A program made the translations under genes and the position numbers. The notes beneath the pieces were generated by a model. That model saw nothing but the letters and a program-made list of their open reading frames with translations. It was not told where the DNA came from and did no database searches. Of a DNA stretch of 64,000 bases, positions 8,701 to 16,624 are shown piece by piece. This DNA is from Actinophytocola sp036555685 (GTDB taxonomy: Bacteria > Actinomycetota > Actinomycetes > Mycobacteriales > Pseudonocardiaceae), in the NCBI RefSeq assembly GCF_036555685.1, contig NZ_DATBKY010000296.1:5719-69718 (forward strand). Reading direction: 5' to 3'. Position 1 is the stretch's first letter; every line of letters begins with the position of its first letter.

Positions 8701-9780
8701 CGCGATGGTGTGCACGGTGCCCACCGGGTTCGGGTCCCAGTTGCGCCACCGGTCGGTGCGGGTGATGTTCAGCGGCAGGCCGGCGTTGGCCGGGTGGTGC
8801 CGGTCGAGGACGTCGACGACCGCCTGCTGCGGCTCCGGCTCGGGCGGCGGCACCGCGTCGGCCGTGTACAGCGACCACTCCGCGAGCTGGACCAGCGGCT
8901 CGCCGGAGTTCTCGGTGATGTTGAGCCGGTAGTGCGCGTACGCGGTGTCGTTGTCCACCTCGAACTCGCGGCGCTGGAAGCGGTCCGGGAAGTCCTCATC
9001 GGACCGGGAGTCCAGGTCGGTCCAGTTCGTACCGTCCGAGGAGCCCTGCAGGGTCCAGTTCTTCGGGTCGCGGCCGGCGAAGTCGTTGGCCGAGGTGAGC
9101 GCGTACTTGGTGACGACGGCCGGCTCTTCGAGCTCGTAGGCCACCCAGCCGGTCGGGTTGAACGTCAGCCACTTGGTCTGCTCCTGGCCGTCGTTCAGCT
9201 TCTCCTTGGTCTCGTTCGGCGGGTTCTCCGCGCTCGCGGTGATCCCCGACGCCGGCAGGGCGGGCGGCACGGCGCCGACCGGCCGGGTGCCGATCAGGCC
9301 GGTGAACCACTCGGAGTCGGGCTGGAACTTGGCGGCGTCCGCGATGCCGAGGTAGCCGTTGCCGGCCGCGATGTAGTTCTGGAGCGCGGCCTCCTGGTCT
9401 GCGTTGAGCGACGAGCCCTCGGCGGAGAGGAACACGACGCCGCGGTAGTGGGCCAGGTTCTCCGGGGTGAAGGTCCTGGGGTCGGTGGTGACGGAGACGG
9501 TCATGCCGTGCTGCGCGCCGAGGCCGGCGATCGCGTCGGTGGCGCGCTCGACCGGGTCCTTCTGGTCAGCGGCCGCGCCGTGGAAGACCAGCACGTTGAC
9601 CCCGCCACCCGCGGCCAGCACCTTCGGCGCCGCTGCCGGGGCCGTCGCCTTGGCGGGGGCCGCGGCCACGACGGCGGGTGCGGCCAGGGTGCCGAAGGTC
9701 ATCGCCGCGCCGATCATCACCACCGCGGCGGTTCGCCAGGCTCGCCGCCTGGTCAGGTCACTGGGAACTCTTCGTCCCAT
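5779..9780 (-). CDS. Giant secreted ThuA / discoidin / glucose-sorbosone dehydrogenase / PKD / DUF1080 protein
   Basis: 1333 residues, exported (signal 1-~41, positive cluster RRRAWR). Domains in order: ThuA-like (~60-165) interrupted by an F5/8-type discoidin domain (~175-305) and resumed at VVDVLDRHHPANAG (~321-425); a six-bladed glucose/sorbosone (PQQ-type) dehydrogenase domain (~435-950, with EPHGMTIAPNGRVFYVGK and QIHSCCHAGGGMAFDAAGNLYVGSGD-type blocks); a PKD domain (~953-1028, YDWDFGDGKTS); the ~83-residue domain shared with the cupredoxin (~1029-1111); and a C-terminal DUF1080 beta-sandwich (~1112-1333, sugar-hydrolase related). ATG 9780 is used, six bases after AAGGAG, though an in-frame ATG lies five codons upstream. 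Probably oxidises or processes extracellular sugars; the substrate is unknown. Follows the laccase gene by 35 bp. Confidence 0.85.
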   Translation of the reverse strand: MGRRVPSDLTRRRAWRTAAVVMIGAAMTFGTLAAPAVVAAAPAKATAPAAAPKVLAAGGGVNVLVFHGAAADQKDPVERATDAIAGLGAQHGMTVSVTTDPRTFTPENLAHYRGVVFLSAEGSSLNADQEAALQNYIAAGNGYLGIADAAKFQPDSEWFTGLIGTRPVGAVPPALPASGITASAENPPNETKEKLNDGQEQTKWLTFNPTGWVAYELEEPAVVTKYALTSANDFAGRDPKNWTLQGSSDGTNWTDLDSRSDEDFPDRFQRREFEVDNDTAYAHYRLNITENSGEPLVQLAEWSLYTADAVPPPEPEPQQAVVDVLDRHHPANAGLPLNITRTDRWRNWDPNPVGTVHTIAQVEEWKYDPGQGANGPFHPISWCRDYEGGRSFYTGMGGTDGSYGEAAFRTHLLGALRWTTGMVRADCQASIASNYTIERLTPKNQPGQLDQIGEPHGMTIAPNGRVFYVGKAACAGNTVPQPNDWTNPDIGKGCGTIHQWDPVAKKAKLLTTLDVMGNRGSGDELVKNEEGLLGIVLDPKFGENGWLYVYWMPHASIDRDKRIGLRTISRFTYDPQNQTLDQATRKDLLQWPVQIHSCCHAGGGMAFDAAGNLYVGSGDNNSSQGSQGYSGNNWEAEYQGISFQDARRTAGNTNDLAGKIIRIHPEADGTYTIPQGNLFPPGTDKARPEIYVMGVRNIARLAIDPEHDWLTAGWVGPDASSPNPDLGPAKYETATVITEAGNHGWPYCMGNRQPYRDRSNDDADVLTGWYDCDHPLNTSPRNTGRVELPPIKDNMIWYSPDGGGPVFPKRPGSSIPTYNKADAVYTEPYLRGGGQAIMSGPTYHRDRVDTKSGVAWPEYWDDKWLIGDESNPANRVAVTVDPAGVPTHQPPAFAETLGKIIGAGSGDNRLQSWMDARFGPDGALYMLDYAGGFFSLDPNQKLIRVSYHGGAPTPLPAASQVAVQNKPLTYQFNGTKAGGVSYDWDFGDGKTSTEANPRHTYTRVGPFTAKLVVTYADGTTANIRVPVSVGCQSSDPNTTVTFGDTDTRVVNKNAGGGCKVDDMIDDESTWATHAAFVNHVSTVVQRLRNLGILSANQQTKLNNAAKASDIGKAGTTGYDAIFDGTDQSLLGWAQAPSGRFAIQPDGSLRSSGGLGMLWYAKKAFGDFSLKLEFKDIAPEGHRANSGVFVRFPDVRTPLDQRPPGSCGTVGAARDSAAWVAIYCGQEVQIYDGDTGEPQKTGSIYNFDRVDLPDAGVTPKDQWNTYEIRVVGQHYTIIRNGTVINEFDNTPGKESSREGDPPTDLRQFASGYVGLQNHSDNDLIEFRNIRVRQL

Positions 9781-9815
9781 CCCTCGCTCCTTCATTCGGT
9801 TGGGTTGTCTGGAAG

Positions 9816-10841
9816 TCACCGGTGGCCCGCGTGCGTGCTGGAGCTCTGCTGCTGGGCCGTCTCGTGCTGGTGGGCGTGGAAGCGGTCGATGGCCTCCTGC
9901 GCGCCGGCGGGCATGCTGCCGTCCGAGTTGCGGACGAGGAACAGCCCGACCATGCCGCCGTCCGCGTGGAACTGGACGTGGCAGTGGTACATCCACACGC
10001 CCGGCCCGACGCCGTCGCCGGCGACCACCTGGAAGCCGAACGAGTCACCCGGGTTGAGGTCCTTGTTGTCGATCGCCCGGGTGTGCACGTCGTCGCCGCT
10101 GCCGAGCAGCCCTGTCCGGGTGTCGGCCCAGCGGTGCGCGTGCAGGTGGAAGGTGTGCAGCTGGTTGCCGTGGCCGATGCACACGAACTCCACCCGCTGG
10201 CCGTGGTTGGCCTCGAACATCGGGGTGTCCGGGGCCATCTTGTTGTTGATGGACATCTCGTTGAACACGACGGTGAACTGCTTGTCCGGCAAGGGATCCC
10301 CGACCTTGCGGACGATCAGCCCGCCGTAGAGGCCGCGCGCGATGCCGGTCGTGCCGTGGTCGCCCATCGCGTGGTCGTGGTAGTGCCAGAACCCGGCGCT
10401 GCCGGGAATCCAGAAGCCGCCCGCCTTGCGGGCGGTGCGGGTGCGCCAGGTGTAGGTGCGGGTCTCACCCGGCTCGTTGAAGGAGGCGTTGAGCGGGCTG
10501 CCGTCGGACGCGGTGTCGTAGTCCACGCCGTGCGGGTGGATCGACAGCCGCTGGTCGGTGTTGTTGACCAGCTCGATCTCGAGGGTGTCGCCCTCGTAGA
10601 TCTCCAGCAGCGGGCCGGGAATCGTGGCCTGGCCCGGACCGAGGCCGTAGCCGACCAGCCCGCCCTCGACCGGCTCCGCGTAGATCGTGACCTGGCGGAG
10701 CTTGCCGCGCGCCTGCGCGGAAGCCTCGACCGAGAACGGCGCCGCACTGCCGTTCACGACGAGGGGGCTCACCAGTCCGGCCGCGGCTCCGGCCAGCATG
10801 GATCGGCGCGACCACCGGGCGCGCTGGGCAGGTTCGTCCAT
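9816..10841 (-). CDS. Two-domain small laccase (multicopper oxidase), Tat-exported
   Basis: 341 residues, the size of Streptomyces small laccases. Twin-arginine signal (SRRSMLAGAA, residues 11-20). All copper ligands are visible: HPHG (His102, His104), HYHDH (His153, His155), HTFHLHAH (His229, His232, His234) and HCHVQFH (His286, Cys287, His288, His292), with Met297 as the likely axial residue of type-1 copper. Such enzymes form trimers outside the cell and oxidise phenols while reducing oxygen to water. ATG 10841 has GGAG about 8 bases upstream. It is the first gene of a leftward run with the sugar dehydrogenase and cupredoxin genes, which suggests a joint extracellular redox function. Confidence 0.92.
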   Translation of the reverse strand: MDEPAQRARWSRRSMLAGAAAGLVSPLVVNGSAAPFSVEASAQARGKLRQVTIYAEPVEGGLVGYGLGPGQATIPGPLLEIYEGDTLEIELVNNTDQRLSIHPHGVDYDTASDGSPLNASFNEPGETRTYTWRTRTARKAGGFWIPGSAGFWHYHDHAMGDHGTTGIARGLYGGLIVRKVGDPLPDKQFTVVFNEMSINNKMAPDTPMFEANHGQRVEFVCIGHGNQLHTFHLHAHRWADTRTGLLGSGDDVHTRAIDNKDLNPGDSFGFQVVAGDGVGPGVWMYHCHVQFHADGGMVGLFLVRNSDGSMPAGAQEAIDRFHAHQHETAQQQSSSTHAGHR

Positions 10842-11678
10842 AGTGGATCTCCGTTCGTGGACACCGGGGTCGTCGGGAGGGCAGGGCCGGCTCACCGCTC
10901 GGCGCGAGCGGTGCCGGGGGATGACGGGATGGGCAGGGGGTGGGATCGACGGGCGGATCGACGCTGGGATCGACGGTGGGATCGACGCTGCGGCGCACCG
11001 TGGATGGCACGCGGGTCCGCGGTCGGCGCACGGCTGTGCAGGCTGCCGGGCACCGGCGCGGTGACATCCGTTGTCACGCTGCCTCGCCTTTCATCCGGCG
11101 GAGACCGCCGGGTGTCCCTCACGCTGGCTGTCGCGTTGGCTGTCGTGTGGCTGTCGTGTCGGCTCGGGTATCGGCCGTGGTTGGTGCAGGAAAAGCCGCT
11201 TCCGATGAAACGACTCGAACTTATGTCTCCGAGCAACAAAAGTTAAGAGGCCAAACGGACTAACGAGTGACTCACCGCGTCGCTGGCAACCGCCTGAGCA
11301 GCGTTGTTACGGTCTGTTAGTTCACCCGTTGACCGAATGGTGGAATTTCGCCACGACCTGCGGTCGTAGTCGGACAGTTCCGCCGGCCGGCTACCGTGCG
11401 TCTCGGGGACGGCTTCCGACACGGGCGGGCTCGCGCTCACGCTGCTCGTCGCCGTGCTCGCCGGGTTCGGCTGGACCGCCGCCGGGCCGGCGCGGCCCGC
11501 CGACGCCGCCCCGCGACCGTCCCGTCAGGACAGTTGGGCCGTGGTCCGAGCCGGAGCGTGGCGACGTCCGCCGACCGCACCGAGCACGACGGCACCGTGA
11601 CCGTGCTCGGGTCACGTTCAACGGCGCACGTTATCCGGCGCGCACTCCGGGGTAGCCGGGCACCGAAAGGGGGTTGCC
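10842..11678. other. Long intergenic region between laccase and POT transporter genes
   Basis: Divergent promoter region of over 800 bp. It holds four 12-bp tandem repeats (10941-10988), an unusually AT-rich stretch at about 11200-11345 that could carry promoters for both directions, and a 76-codon stop-to-stop frame (11370-11600, plus) with a hydrophobic segment LALTLLVAVLAGFGW and GC-rich third positions but no ATG or GTG before that segment. The last item may be a broken small secreted-protein gene. I see no complete gene here. Confidence 0.5.
10941..10988. repeat. Four 12-bp tandem repeats upstream of the laccase gene
   Basis: Four head-to-tail copies of KSGGATCGACGS (TGGGATCGACGG twice, with GCGGATCGACGC and TGGGATCGACGC), starting 100 bp upstream of the laccase start codon. 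They could be a spaced array of binding sites in the 5' region, or simple slippage. Confidence 0.6.
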
Positions 11679-13139
11679 TTGGCCACCGAAGTGATGGACG
11701 TCCGGCAACAAAGGGGATTCTTCGGGCACCCGCGAGCACTCGGGACCCTGTTCGGGCTCGAGATGTGGGAGCGGTTCTCGTTCTACGGGATGCAGGGGAT
11801 CCTCACGATCTACCTGTACTACTCGGCCACCGAGGGCGGGCTGGGGCTCTCGCAGGCGGCCGCCACGAGCATCGTCGGCGCGTACGGCGGGCTCGTCTAC
11901 CTGTCCGCCGTGATCGGCGCCTGGCTCGCCGACCGGATGTTCGGCTCCGAGCGGGTCCTGTTCGCCAGCGCCGTGCTGATCATGTTCGGCCACATCTCGC
12001 TCGCGCTGCTGCCCGGCTCCGCCGGGGTCGGCGCCGGCCTGGTGCTCGTCGCGCTCGGCAGCGGCGGGCTGAAGGCCAACGCCACGTCGATCGTGGGCGG
12101 GTTGTACGAACCGGAGGACGAGCGTCGCGACGCCGGGTTCTCCTTGTTCTACATGGGCATCAACATCGGCGCGTTCGCCGGCCCGCTGCTGACCGGCCTC
12201 GCCCAGCAGAACCTCGGCTTCCACTACGGGTTCGGGCTCGCCGCGATCGGCATGGCGCTCGGGCTGGTGCAGTACGCCTTCGGGCGCCGCAACCTCGGGC
12301 CCCGGGCGGACGTGGTGCCCAACCCGCTGCCGCCGGCACGCCGGCCACTCGTCTTCGGGGTCGCGCTGGGCGCGGTCGTGGTGATCGTCCTGCTGGTGCT
12401 GTCCGGCGCGATCACGGCCGCCAACCTCGCACTGATCACGTTCGTGGTGATCGCGGCGGCGTCGGTCGCCTACTTCGCCGTGATCCTGTCCAGCAGGCGC
12501 ATCGACCCGCTGGAACGCCGCCGGGTGTTCGGCTTCATCCCGATGTTCCTCGCGAGCTTCGTGTTCTTCTCGCTGTTCCAGCAGCAGTTCACGGTCGTCG
12601 TGATCTACGTCGACGAGCGGCTCGACCGGCACCTGTTCGGCTGGGAGATGCCGGTGGCGTGGGCGAACGCGATCAACCCGATCTTCATCATCCTGCTCGC
12701 CGGCGCCTTCGCGGCGCTGTGGACGAAGCTCGGCCCGCGCCAGCCGTCGACGCCGGCGAAGTTCACGCTCGCCACGATCACCGCGGGGATCGCGTTCCTG
12801 CTTTTCCTGCCGTGGAGCGCAAACACGGGCAACACCACCCCGCTGTACGCGCTCGTGCTGATCCTGCTGCTGTTCACGATCGCGGAACTGCTGCTCTCCC
12901 CCGTCGGCCTGTCGCTCGCCACCAAGCTCGCGCCGGAGGCGTTCCGCACGCAGATGGTCGCGCTGAACTTCCTGTCGGTCGCGCTCGGCACCGCCGCGGC
13001 CGGGTTCTTCGCGGAGAACTACGACCCCGAGCACGAGGCGCCGTACTTCCTCGTGGTCGGCGGCGCGGCCGTCCTCTTCGGACTGATCCTCGCGGCGTGC
13101 GTCCCGTGGATCCGGCGGCTCATGCCCGGGGTGCACTGA
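11679..13139 (+). CDS. POT/PTR-family proton-dependent oligopeptide transporter
   Basis: 486 residues, polytopic throughout (about 14 predicted helices). It has the first PTR2 signature (WERFSFYGMQGIL, residues ~28-40) with the ExxERFxYYG-type motif, and the second, FSLFYMGINIGAFAG, near residue 155. The family imports di- and tripeptides with protons across the cytoplasmic membrane. A TTG start at 11679 is chosen because AAAGGGGG sits about 5 bases upstream; an in-frame ATG is five codons later. It stands alone, with a hairpin after it and a convergent gene beyond. Confidence 0.9.
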   Translation: MATEVMDVRQQRGFFGHPRALGTLFGLEMWERFSFYGMQGILTIYLYYSATEGGLGLSQAAATSIVGAYGGLVYLSAVIGAWLADRMFGSERVLFASAVLIMFGHISLALLPGSAGVGAGLVLVALGSGGLKANATSIVGGLYEPEDERRDAGFSLFYMGINIGAFAGPLLTGLAQQNLGFHYGFGLAAIGMALGLVQYAFGRRNLGPRADVVPNPLPPARRPLVFGVALGAVVVIVLLVLSGAITAANLALITFVVIAAASVAYFAVILSSRRIDPLERRRVFGFIPMFLASFVFFSLFQQQFTVVVIYVDERLDRHLFGWEMPVAWANAINPIFIILLAGAFAALWTKLGPRQPSTPAKFTLATITAGIAFLLFLPWSANTGNTTPLYALVLILLLFTIAELLLSPVGLSLATKLAPEAFRTQMVALNFLSVALGTAAAGFFAENYDPEHEAPYFLVVGGAAVLFGLILAACVPWIRRLMPGVH

Positions 13140-13151
13140 CCGCCCGGACAT

Positions 13152-13168
13152 ACCGCCTGACCGGCGGT
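13152..13168. terminator. Short hairpin between convergent genes
   Basis: ACCGCC (13152-13157) and GGCGGT (13163-13168) with loop TGACC, 12 bp after the POT stop and 33 bp before the end of the convergent oxidoreductase gene. Plausible two-way terminator, but the stem is short. Confidence 0.4.
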
Positions 13169-13200
13169 CGGCCGACACGGTCAGGTGATCAACCGGTCCG

Positions 13201-14085
13201 TCAGCTGACGTCGAACACGGCCTTGCCGCCGACCTGGCGGTCGCGCAGGGCGGCGGCCGCGTCGGCGAACCGGTCCAGCGGGCCGCGCCAGCCGATCTCC
13301 ACGGCGAGGTCGCCGGACGCGACGAGCCGCACGAGGTCGGCCAGGTCCGCGCCGACCGGGCCGGTGTTGAGGAACGAGGTCAGCGACTTGGCCGGGCCGA
13401 TCGTCGCGTAGGGCGGGAAGACCGCGGGGTCGCCGGAGCTCCAGCCGATGCTCTGCAGGCTGCCGCCCGGGGAGAGCAGCTGCCAGCCCGCGACGAGCTG
13501 CGGCCCGCCGACGTTGTCCAGCACGACGTCCACCGGCTCGCCGATCCCGTCCAGCCCGACGACGACCTCGTCGGCGCCGAGCCCCTCGCCGCGCGCGAGC
13601 GAGCCGACCGAGGCGATCACGTGGGCGCCGGCCATCTTCGCGAGCCGGACCGCGAACCGGCCGACCCCGCCGGACGCGCCGGTGACCAGCACGCGCCGCC
13701 CGAGCAGCGCGCCGGCGGCGCGCAACGCGCGCAGGGCGGCCACACCGGCGACCGGGAGCGCGGCCGCCTGGGCGAGGTCCACCATCGCCGGCACCTCGGC
13801 GATCGAATCGGGCGGCACCACCACTCGCTCGGCGAAGGCGCCCGGCGCGAGGCCGGCGACGCGAGTGCCGGGCGCGAGCGAGCCGCCCCAGAGCACGACC
13901 CCGGCGACGTCCGAGCCGAGCACCGAGCCCGGCGGCACCCGGCCGGAGCGGGCGTCGTTCAGATCGCCGCGGTTGAGCGAGGCGTGCCGCACCTCGACGA
14001 GGATCCCGTCCCGCGCGACCGGTTCGGCCACGTCGGACAGCCGCACCGCGTCCGGCGCCACCGGATCCACCACGAGTGCTCGCAT
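13201..14085 (-). CDS. MDR-superfamily NADPH-dependent quinone oxidoreductase-like protein
   Basis: 294 residues. GroES-like N-terminal half (NRGDLNDARSGRVPPGSVLGSDVAG) followed by a Rossmann half with the nucleotide-binding motif TGASGGVGRFAVRLAK (~residues 137-152), which is the AxxGxxG form of the quinone reductase branch. No structural or catalytic zinc cysteine set is visible. Cytoplasmic, probably reduces quinones or enones with NADPH; the substrate is not predictable. ATG 14085 is preceded by a GGGGG-containing site. It follows the Fpg gene by 35 bp on the same strand, so the two may share a transcript. Confidence 0.8.
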   Translation of the reverse strand: MRALVVDPVAPDAVRLSDVAEPVARDGILVEVRHASLNRGDLNDARSGRVPPGSVLGSDVAGVVLWGGSLAPGTRVAGLAPGAFAERVVVPPDSIAEVPAMVDLAQAAALPVAGVAALRALRAAGALLGRRVLVTGASGGVGRFAVRLAKMAGAHVIASVGSLARGEGLGADEVVVGLDGIGEPVDVVLDNVGGPQLVAGWQLLSPGGSLQSIGWSSGDPAVFPPYATIGPAKSLTSFLNTGPVGADLADLVRLVASGDLAVEIGWRGPLDRFADAAAALRDRQVGGKAVFDVS

Positions 14086-14120
14086 CGTCGACCCCCACTC
14101 GGCCCGAGTTGACCCTAACC

Positions 14121-14903
14121 TCATTCGGGCTGGCAGCCCGGACACCAGACCGTGCCGCGCCCGCCCGCGCGGCCGTGCGAGAGCGTCGTGCCGCAGCGCG
14201 GGCAGGACCCGGCCGGCTCGTCGCGGCGGCCGGTCAGCCAGGACTTGCGCGGCGGCACCCGCCCGGCCGGGATGGCCTGGCGCAGCACCGAACGCAGCCG
14301 GCCGTGGATGCGCTTGACGTCCTCTGTGGACAGATCAGTGCCCTTGCGGCGCGGGTTGACCCGGGCGCGCCACAGGATCTCGTCGGCGAGCAGGTTGCCG
14401 ATGCCGCCGAGGACCGACTGGTCGGTGAGCGTGGCCTTCACCTGGCGCCGCCGGCCGAGCAGCTCGCCGAGCTCCTTCGCGGTGACGTCGAGGGCGTCCG
14501 GCCCGACCTCGCCGAGGATCCGGTCGACCTGCCGGTCGTCGGCGAGCCGGAGGCCCTGGAGCTTGCGCATGTCCCGGAAGCGCAGCTCCCCACCCTCGAA
14601 CACGAACACGACCCGGTCGTGCGGATGCCGCTTCTCGTCCGGTTGGTCAGCCGCTGCCCAGCGCAGCTCGCCGGTCATGCCGAAGTGGAGCATGACGGTG
14701 TCGGCGCCGTCGGTCGGGGCGAGGAGCCACTTGCCGTGCCGGCGCGGCTTGCCGAACCGGCGGCCGCGCAGTCCGTCGTCGAACCGCTGCGCGCTCGTGC
14801 CGCGGAGCACCTGCGCGTCGAGCACGTCGACGCGGCGGATCGGGGTGCCCGTGTGCGCGGCGAGCACCCGGCGAAAGCCCTCGACATCGGGAAGTTCAGG
14901 CAT
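14121..14903 (-). CDS. Fpg/Nei-family DNA glycosylase/AP lyase
   Basis: 260 residues, usual family length. Starts MPELPDVE, giving the N-terminal Pro2 nucleophile and catalytic Glu3 after methionine removal; the conserved lysine lies in GKWLLAP (~residue 58), followed by LHFGMTGEL. The helix-two-turn-helix (SVLGGIGNLLADEILW) is intact and the C-terminal zinc finger has four cysteines (CPRCG ... CPGC). Removes oxidised bases from DNA and nicks at the abasic site. Shares a 72-bp divergent promoter region with the ABM protein gene. Confidence 0.93.
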   Translation of the reverse strand: MPELPDVEGFRRVLAAHTGTPIRRVDVLDAQVLRGTSAQRFDDGLRGRRFGKPRRHGKWLLAPTDGADTVMLHFGMTGELRWAAADQPDEKRHPHDRVVFVFEGGELRFRDMRKLQGLRLADDRQVDRILGEVGPDALDVTAKELGELLGRRRQVKATLTDQSVLGGIGNLLADEILWRARVNPRRKGTDLSTEDVKRIHGRLRSVLRQAIPAGRVPPRKSWLTGRRDEPAGSCPRCGTTLSHGRAGGRGTVWCPGCQPE

Positions 14904-14975
14904 GTCAGCTGGGGTAACCGGCGTGCCCGTCCGGGAAACAGGTGTACCGCGGTTCGCACCGGGTAGCCGTGCTCG

Positions 14976-15536
14976 ATGGGCGATCGACGTTCGGAGGAGC
15001 CGGTCACCGTCGCGGTCACGCGGGTGATCCGGCCGGGCAAGGAACAGGAGTTCGCCGAGTGGGCGGACGAGGTCGACAAGGCGGCGGCGGAGTTCGACGG
15101 TCATCTGGGCGGGATCCGGCTGCACGACGCGCAGGGCATGAACCACCTCGTGTACCAGTTCGACTCCGAGCCGAACCTCAAGGCGTGGGAGGAGTCGCCG
15201 CAGCGGCGGAACCTGATCGCGCGCGGCGACCGCATCTCCGAGCGCGGCGCGACGTCGGCGTCCGGGCTGCACAACTGGTTCAACATCTCCGGTGAGTCCC
15301 CGAAGTGGAAGGCTTTCCTGCTCACCTGGGCCGCCGCGTACCCGACGCTGCTGCTGGTGAGCATGGGCCTGATGGCGGTCCTGCCGCAGCTGCCCCGCTT
15401 CGTGCTGCTCGCGATCACCTCCGGCATCCTGACCGCGCTGCTGACGTGGGTCATCCTGCCGCGCGTCAACCGGCAGGCCCGCCCCTGGCTGCTCCGCGGT
15501 GCCCACCCGAGCCCGACGGAGGACCTGGAGGGGTGA
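14976..15536 (+). CDS. ABM-domain protein with two C-terminal membrane helices
   Basis: 186 residues. The N-terminal ~95 residues form an antibiotic-biosynthesis-monooxygenase (ABM, dimeric alpha-beta) domain: VAVTRVIRPGKEQEFAEWADEV, then HLVYQFDSEPNLKAWEES. Two hydrophobic helices follow (~112-135 and ~140-160), ending in a short basic tail. The form is known in actinobacteria as a membrane-anchored ABM protein; no cofactor site is visible and the reaction is unknown. Starts at ATG 14976, divergent from the Fpg gene. Confidence 0.75.
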   Translation: MGDRRSEEPVTVAVTRVIRPGKEQEFAEWADEVDKAAAEFDGHLGGIRLHDAQGMNHLVYQFDSEPNLKAWEESPQRRNLIARGDRISERGATSASGLHNWFNISGESPKWKAFLLTWAAAYPTLLLVSMGLMAVLPQLPRFVLLAITSGILTALLTWVILPRVNRQARPWLLRGAHPSPTEDLEG

Positions 15537-15561
15537 CGCCCCCTCCACGCGGGCGGCGTGG

Positions 15562-16614
15562 TCAGACCGGGTAGGTGACCGCCTCGGTCGCCTTCACCGT
15601 CGCCCACAGCCGGGTACCCGGGGCCAGCGCCAGCTCCGCCACCACCACCGGCGTGATGTCCGCGAGCACCGGCGGGAGGCCGTCCAACCGCGCCCGCACC
15701 GTGTGGGCGTGCTGCTCCAGCCCGGCGACCGTCACCGGCCAGCAGTTGCGGGGGCTGCCCGACGGCTCGGTCGCGTGCAGGCTCACCGCGTTCGGCGGGA
15801 ACGCCACGTACACCGCACCCGACGCGGGCACGGCCACCGTGAACGTCCCACCGCCGGGCAGCGAAACCGTGGTCCCGGACGCCGTGCCGCGGTACAGGTT
15901 CAACCCGACGAGGTGCGCGACGTAGTCGGTCCGGGGCGCGCGGGCGACCTCGGCCGGTGGCCCCGCCTGGACGACCCTGCCCTCCTCGACGATCACGATC
16001 CGGTCCGCCAGCACCATCGCGTCCAGCGGGTCGTGGGTGACGAGCAGCGTGTGGCCCGGGTACTCGCCGAGGTGGCGCGCGAGCTCGGCACGGATGTGCA
16101 GCCGGTTGCTCGCGTCGAGCGCGGCCAGCGGCTCGTCCAGCAGCAGCAGCGCGGGGTCGGTGGCCAGCGCCCGCGCGAGCGCCACCCGCTGCGCCTGCCC
16201 GCCCGACAGCGACCGCGGCCGCGTGCCGGCGAACTGCTCGAGGCCGACCTTCGCGAGCCAGTCCCGCGCCCGCATGCGGGCCGGGTGCCGCGCCATGCCC
16301 TGCGCGCGCAGTCCGAAGGCGACGTTGTCGAGCGCGCTCAGGTGGTTGAACAGCAGGTAGTCCTGGAACACGACGCCCGCGAACCGCTCCTCGGCCGGCA
16401 CGAACACCCGCGGCGGCTCGTCCCACACCGTGTCGTCGAGCCGGATGGAGCCGGTCGTGACCGGCAGCAGGCCCGCGAGCGCCCGCATCGCGGTCGTCTT
16501 GCCCGCGCCGTTGGGTCCCAGCAGCGCGACGACCTCGCCGGGCACGATCGACAGGTCGAGGTCGAGGCGGAACCCGGAGGCGCGGCTGACGTGCAGGTCG
16601 GCGTGCAGCGTCAT
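15562..16614 (-). CDS. modC: Molybdate ABC transporter ATPase ModC
   Basis: 350 residues. Walker A LLGPNGAGKTT (~residue 33), signature LSGGQAQRVALARAL (~136), Walker B LLLLDEPLAALD (~157) and a switch histidine in VTHD. The last ~100 residues are a molybdate-binding Mop/TOBE-like regulatory domain, which separates ModC from general sulfate or sugar ATPases. Powers molybdate or tungstate uptake with the adjacent ModB and ModA. Last gene of the operon, 10 bp after modB. Confidence 0.92.
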   Translation of the reverse strand: MTLHADLHVSRASGFRLDLDLSIVPGEVVALLGPNGAGKTTAMRALAGLLPVTTGSIRLDDTVWDEPPRVFVPAEERFAGVVFQDYLLFNHLSALDNVAFGLRAQGMARHPARMRARDWLAKVGLEQFAGTRPRSLSGGQAQRVALARALATDPALLLLDEPLAALDASNRLHIRAELARHLGEYPGHTLLVTHDPLDAMVLADRIVIVEEGRVVQAGPPAEVARAPRTDYVAHLVGLNLYRGTASGTTVSLPGGGTFTVAVPASGAVYVAFPPNAVSLHATEPSGSPRNCWPVTVAGLEQHAHTVRARLDGLPPVLADITPVVVAELALAPGTRLWATVKATEAVTYPV

Positions 16615-16624
16615 GTCGGCCCTG

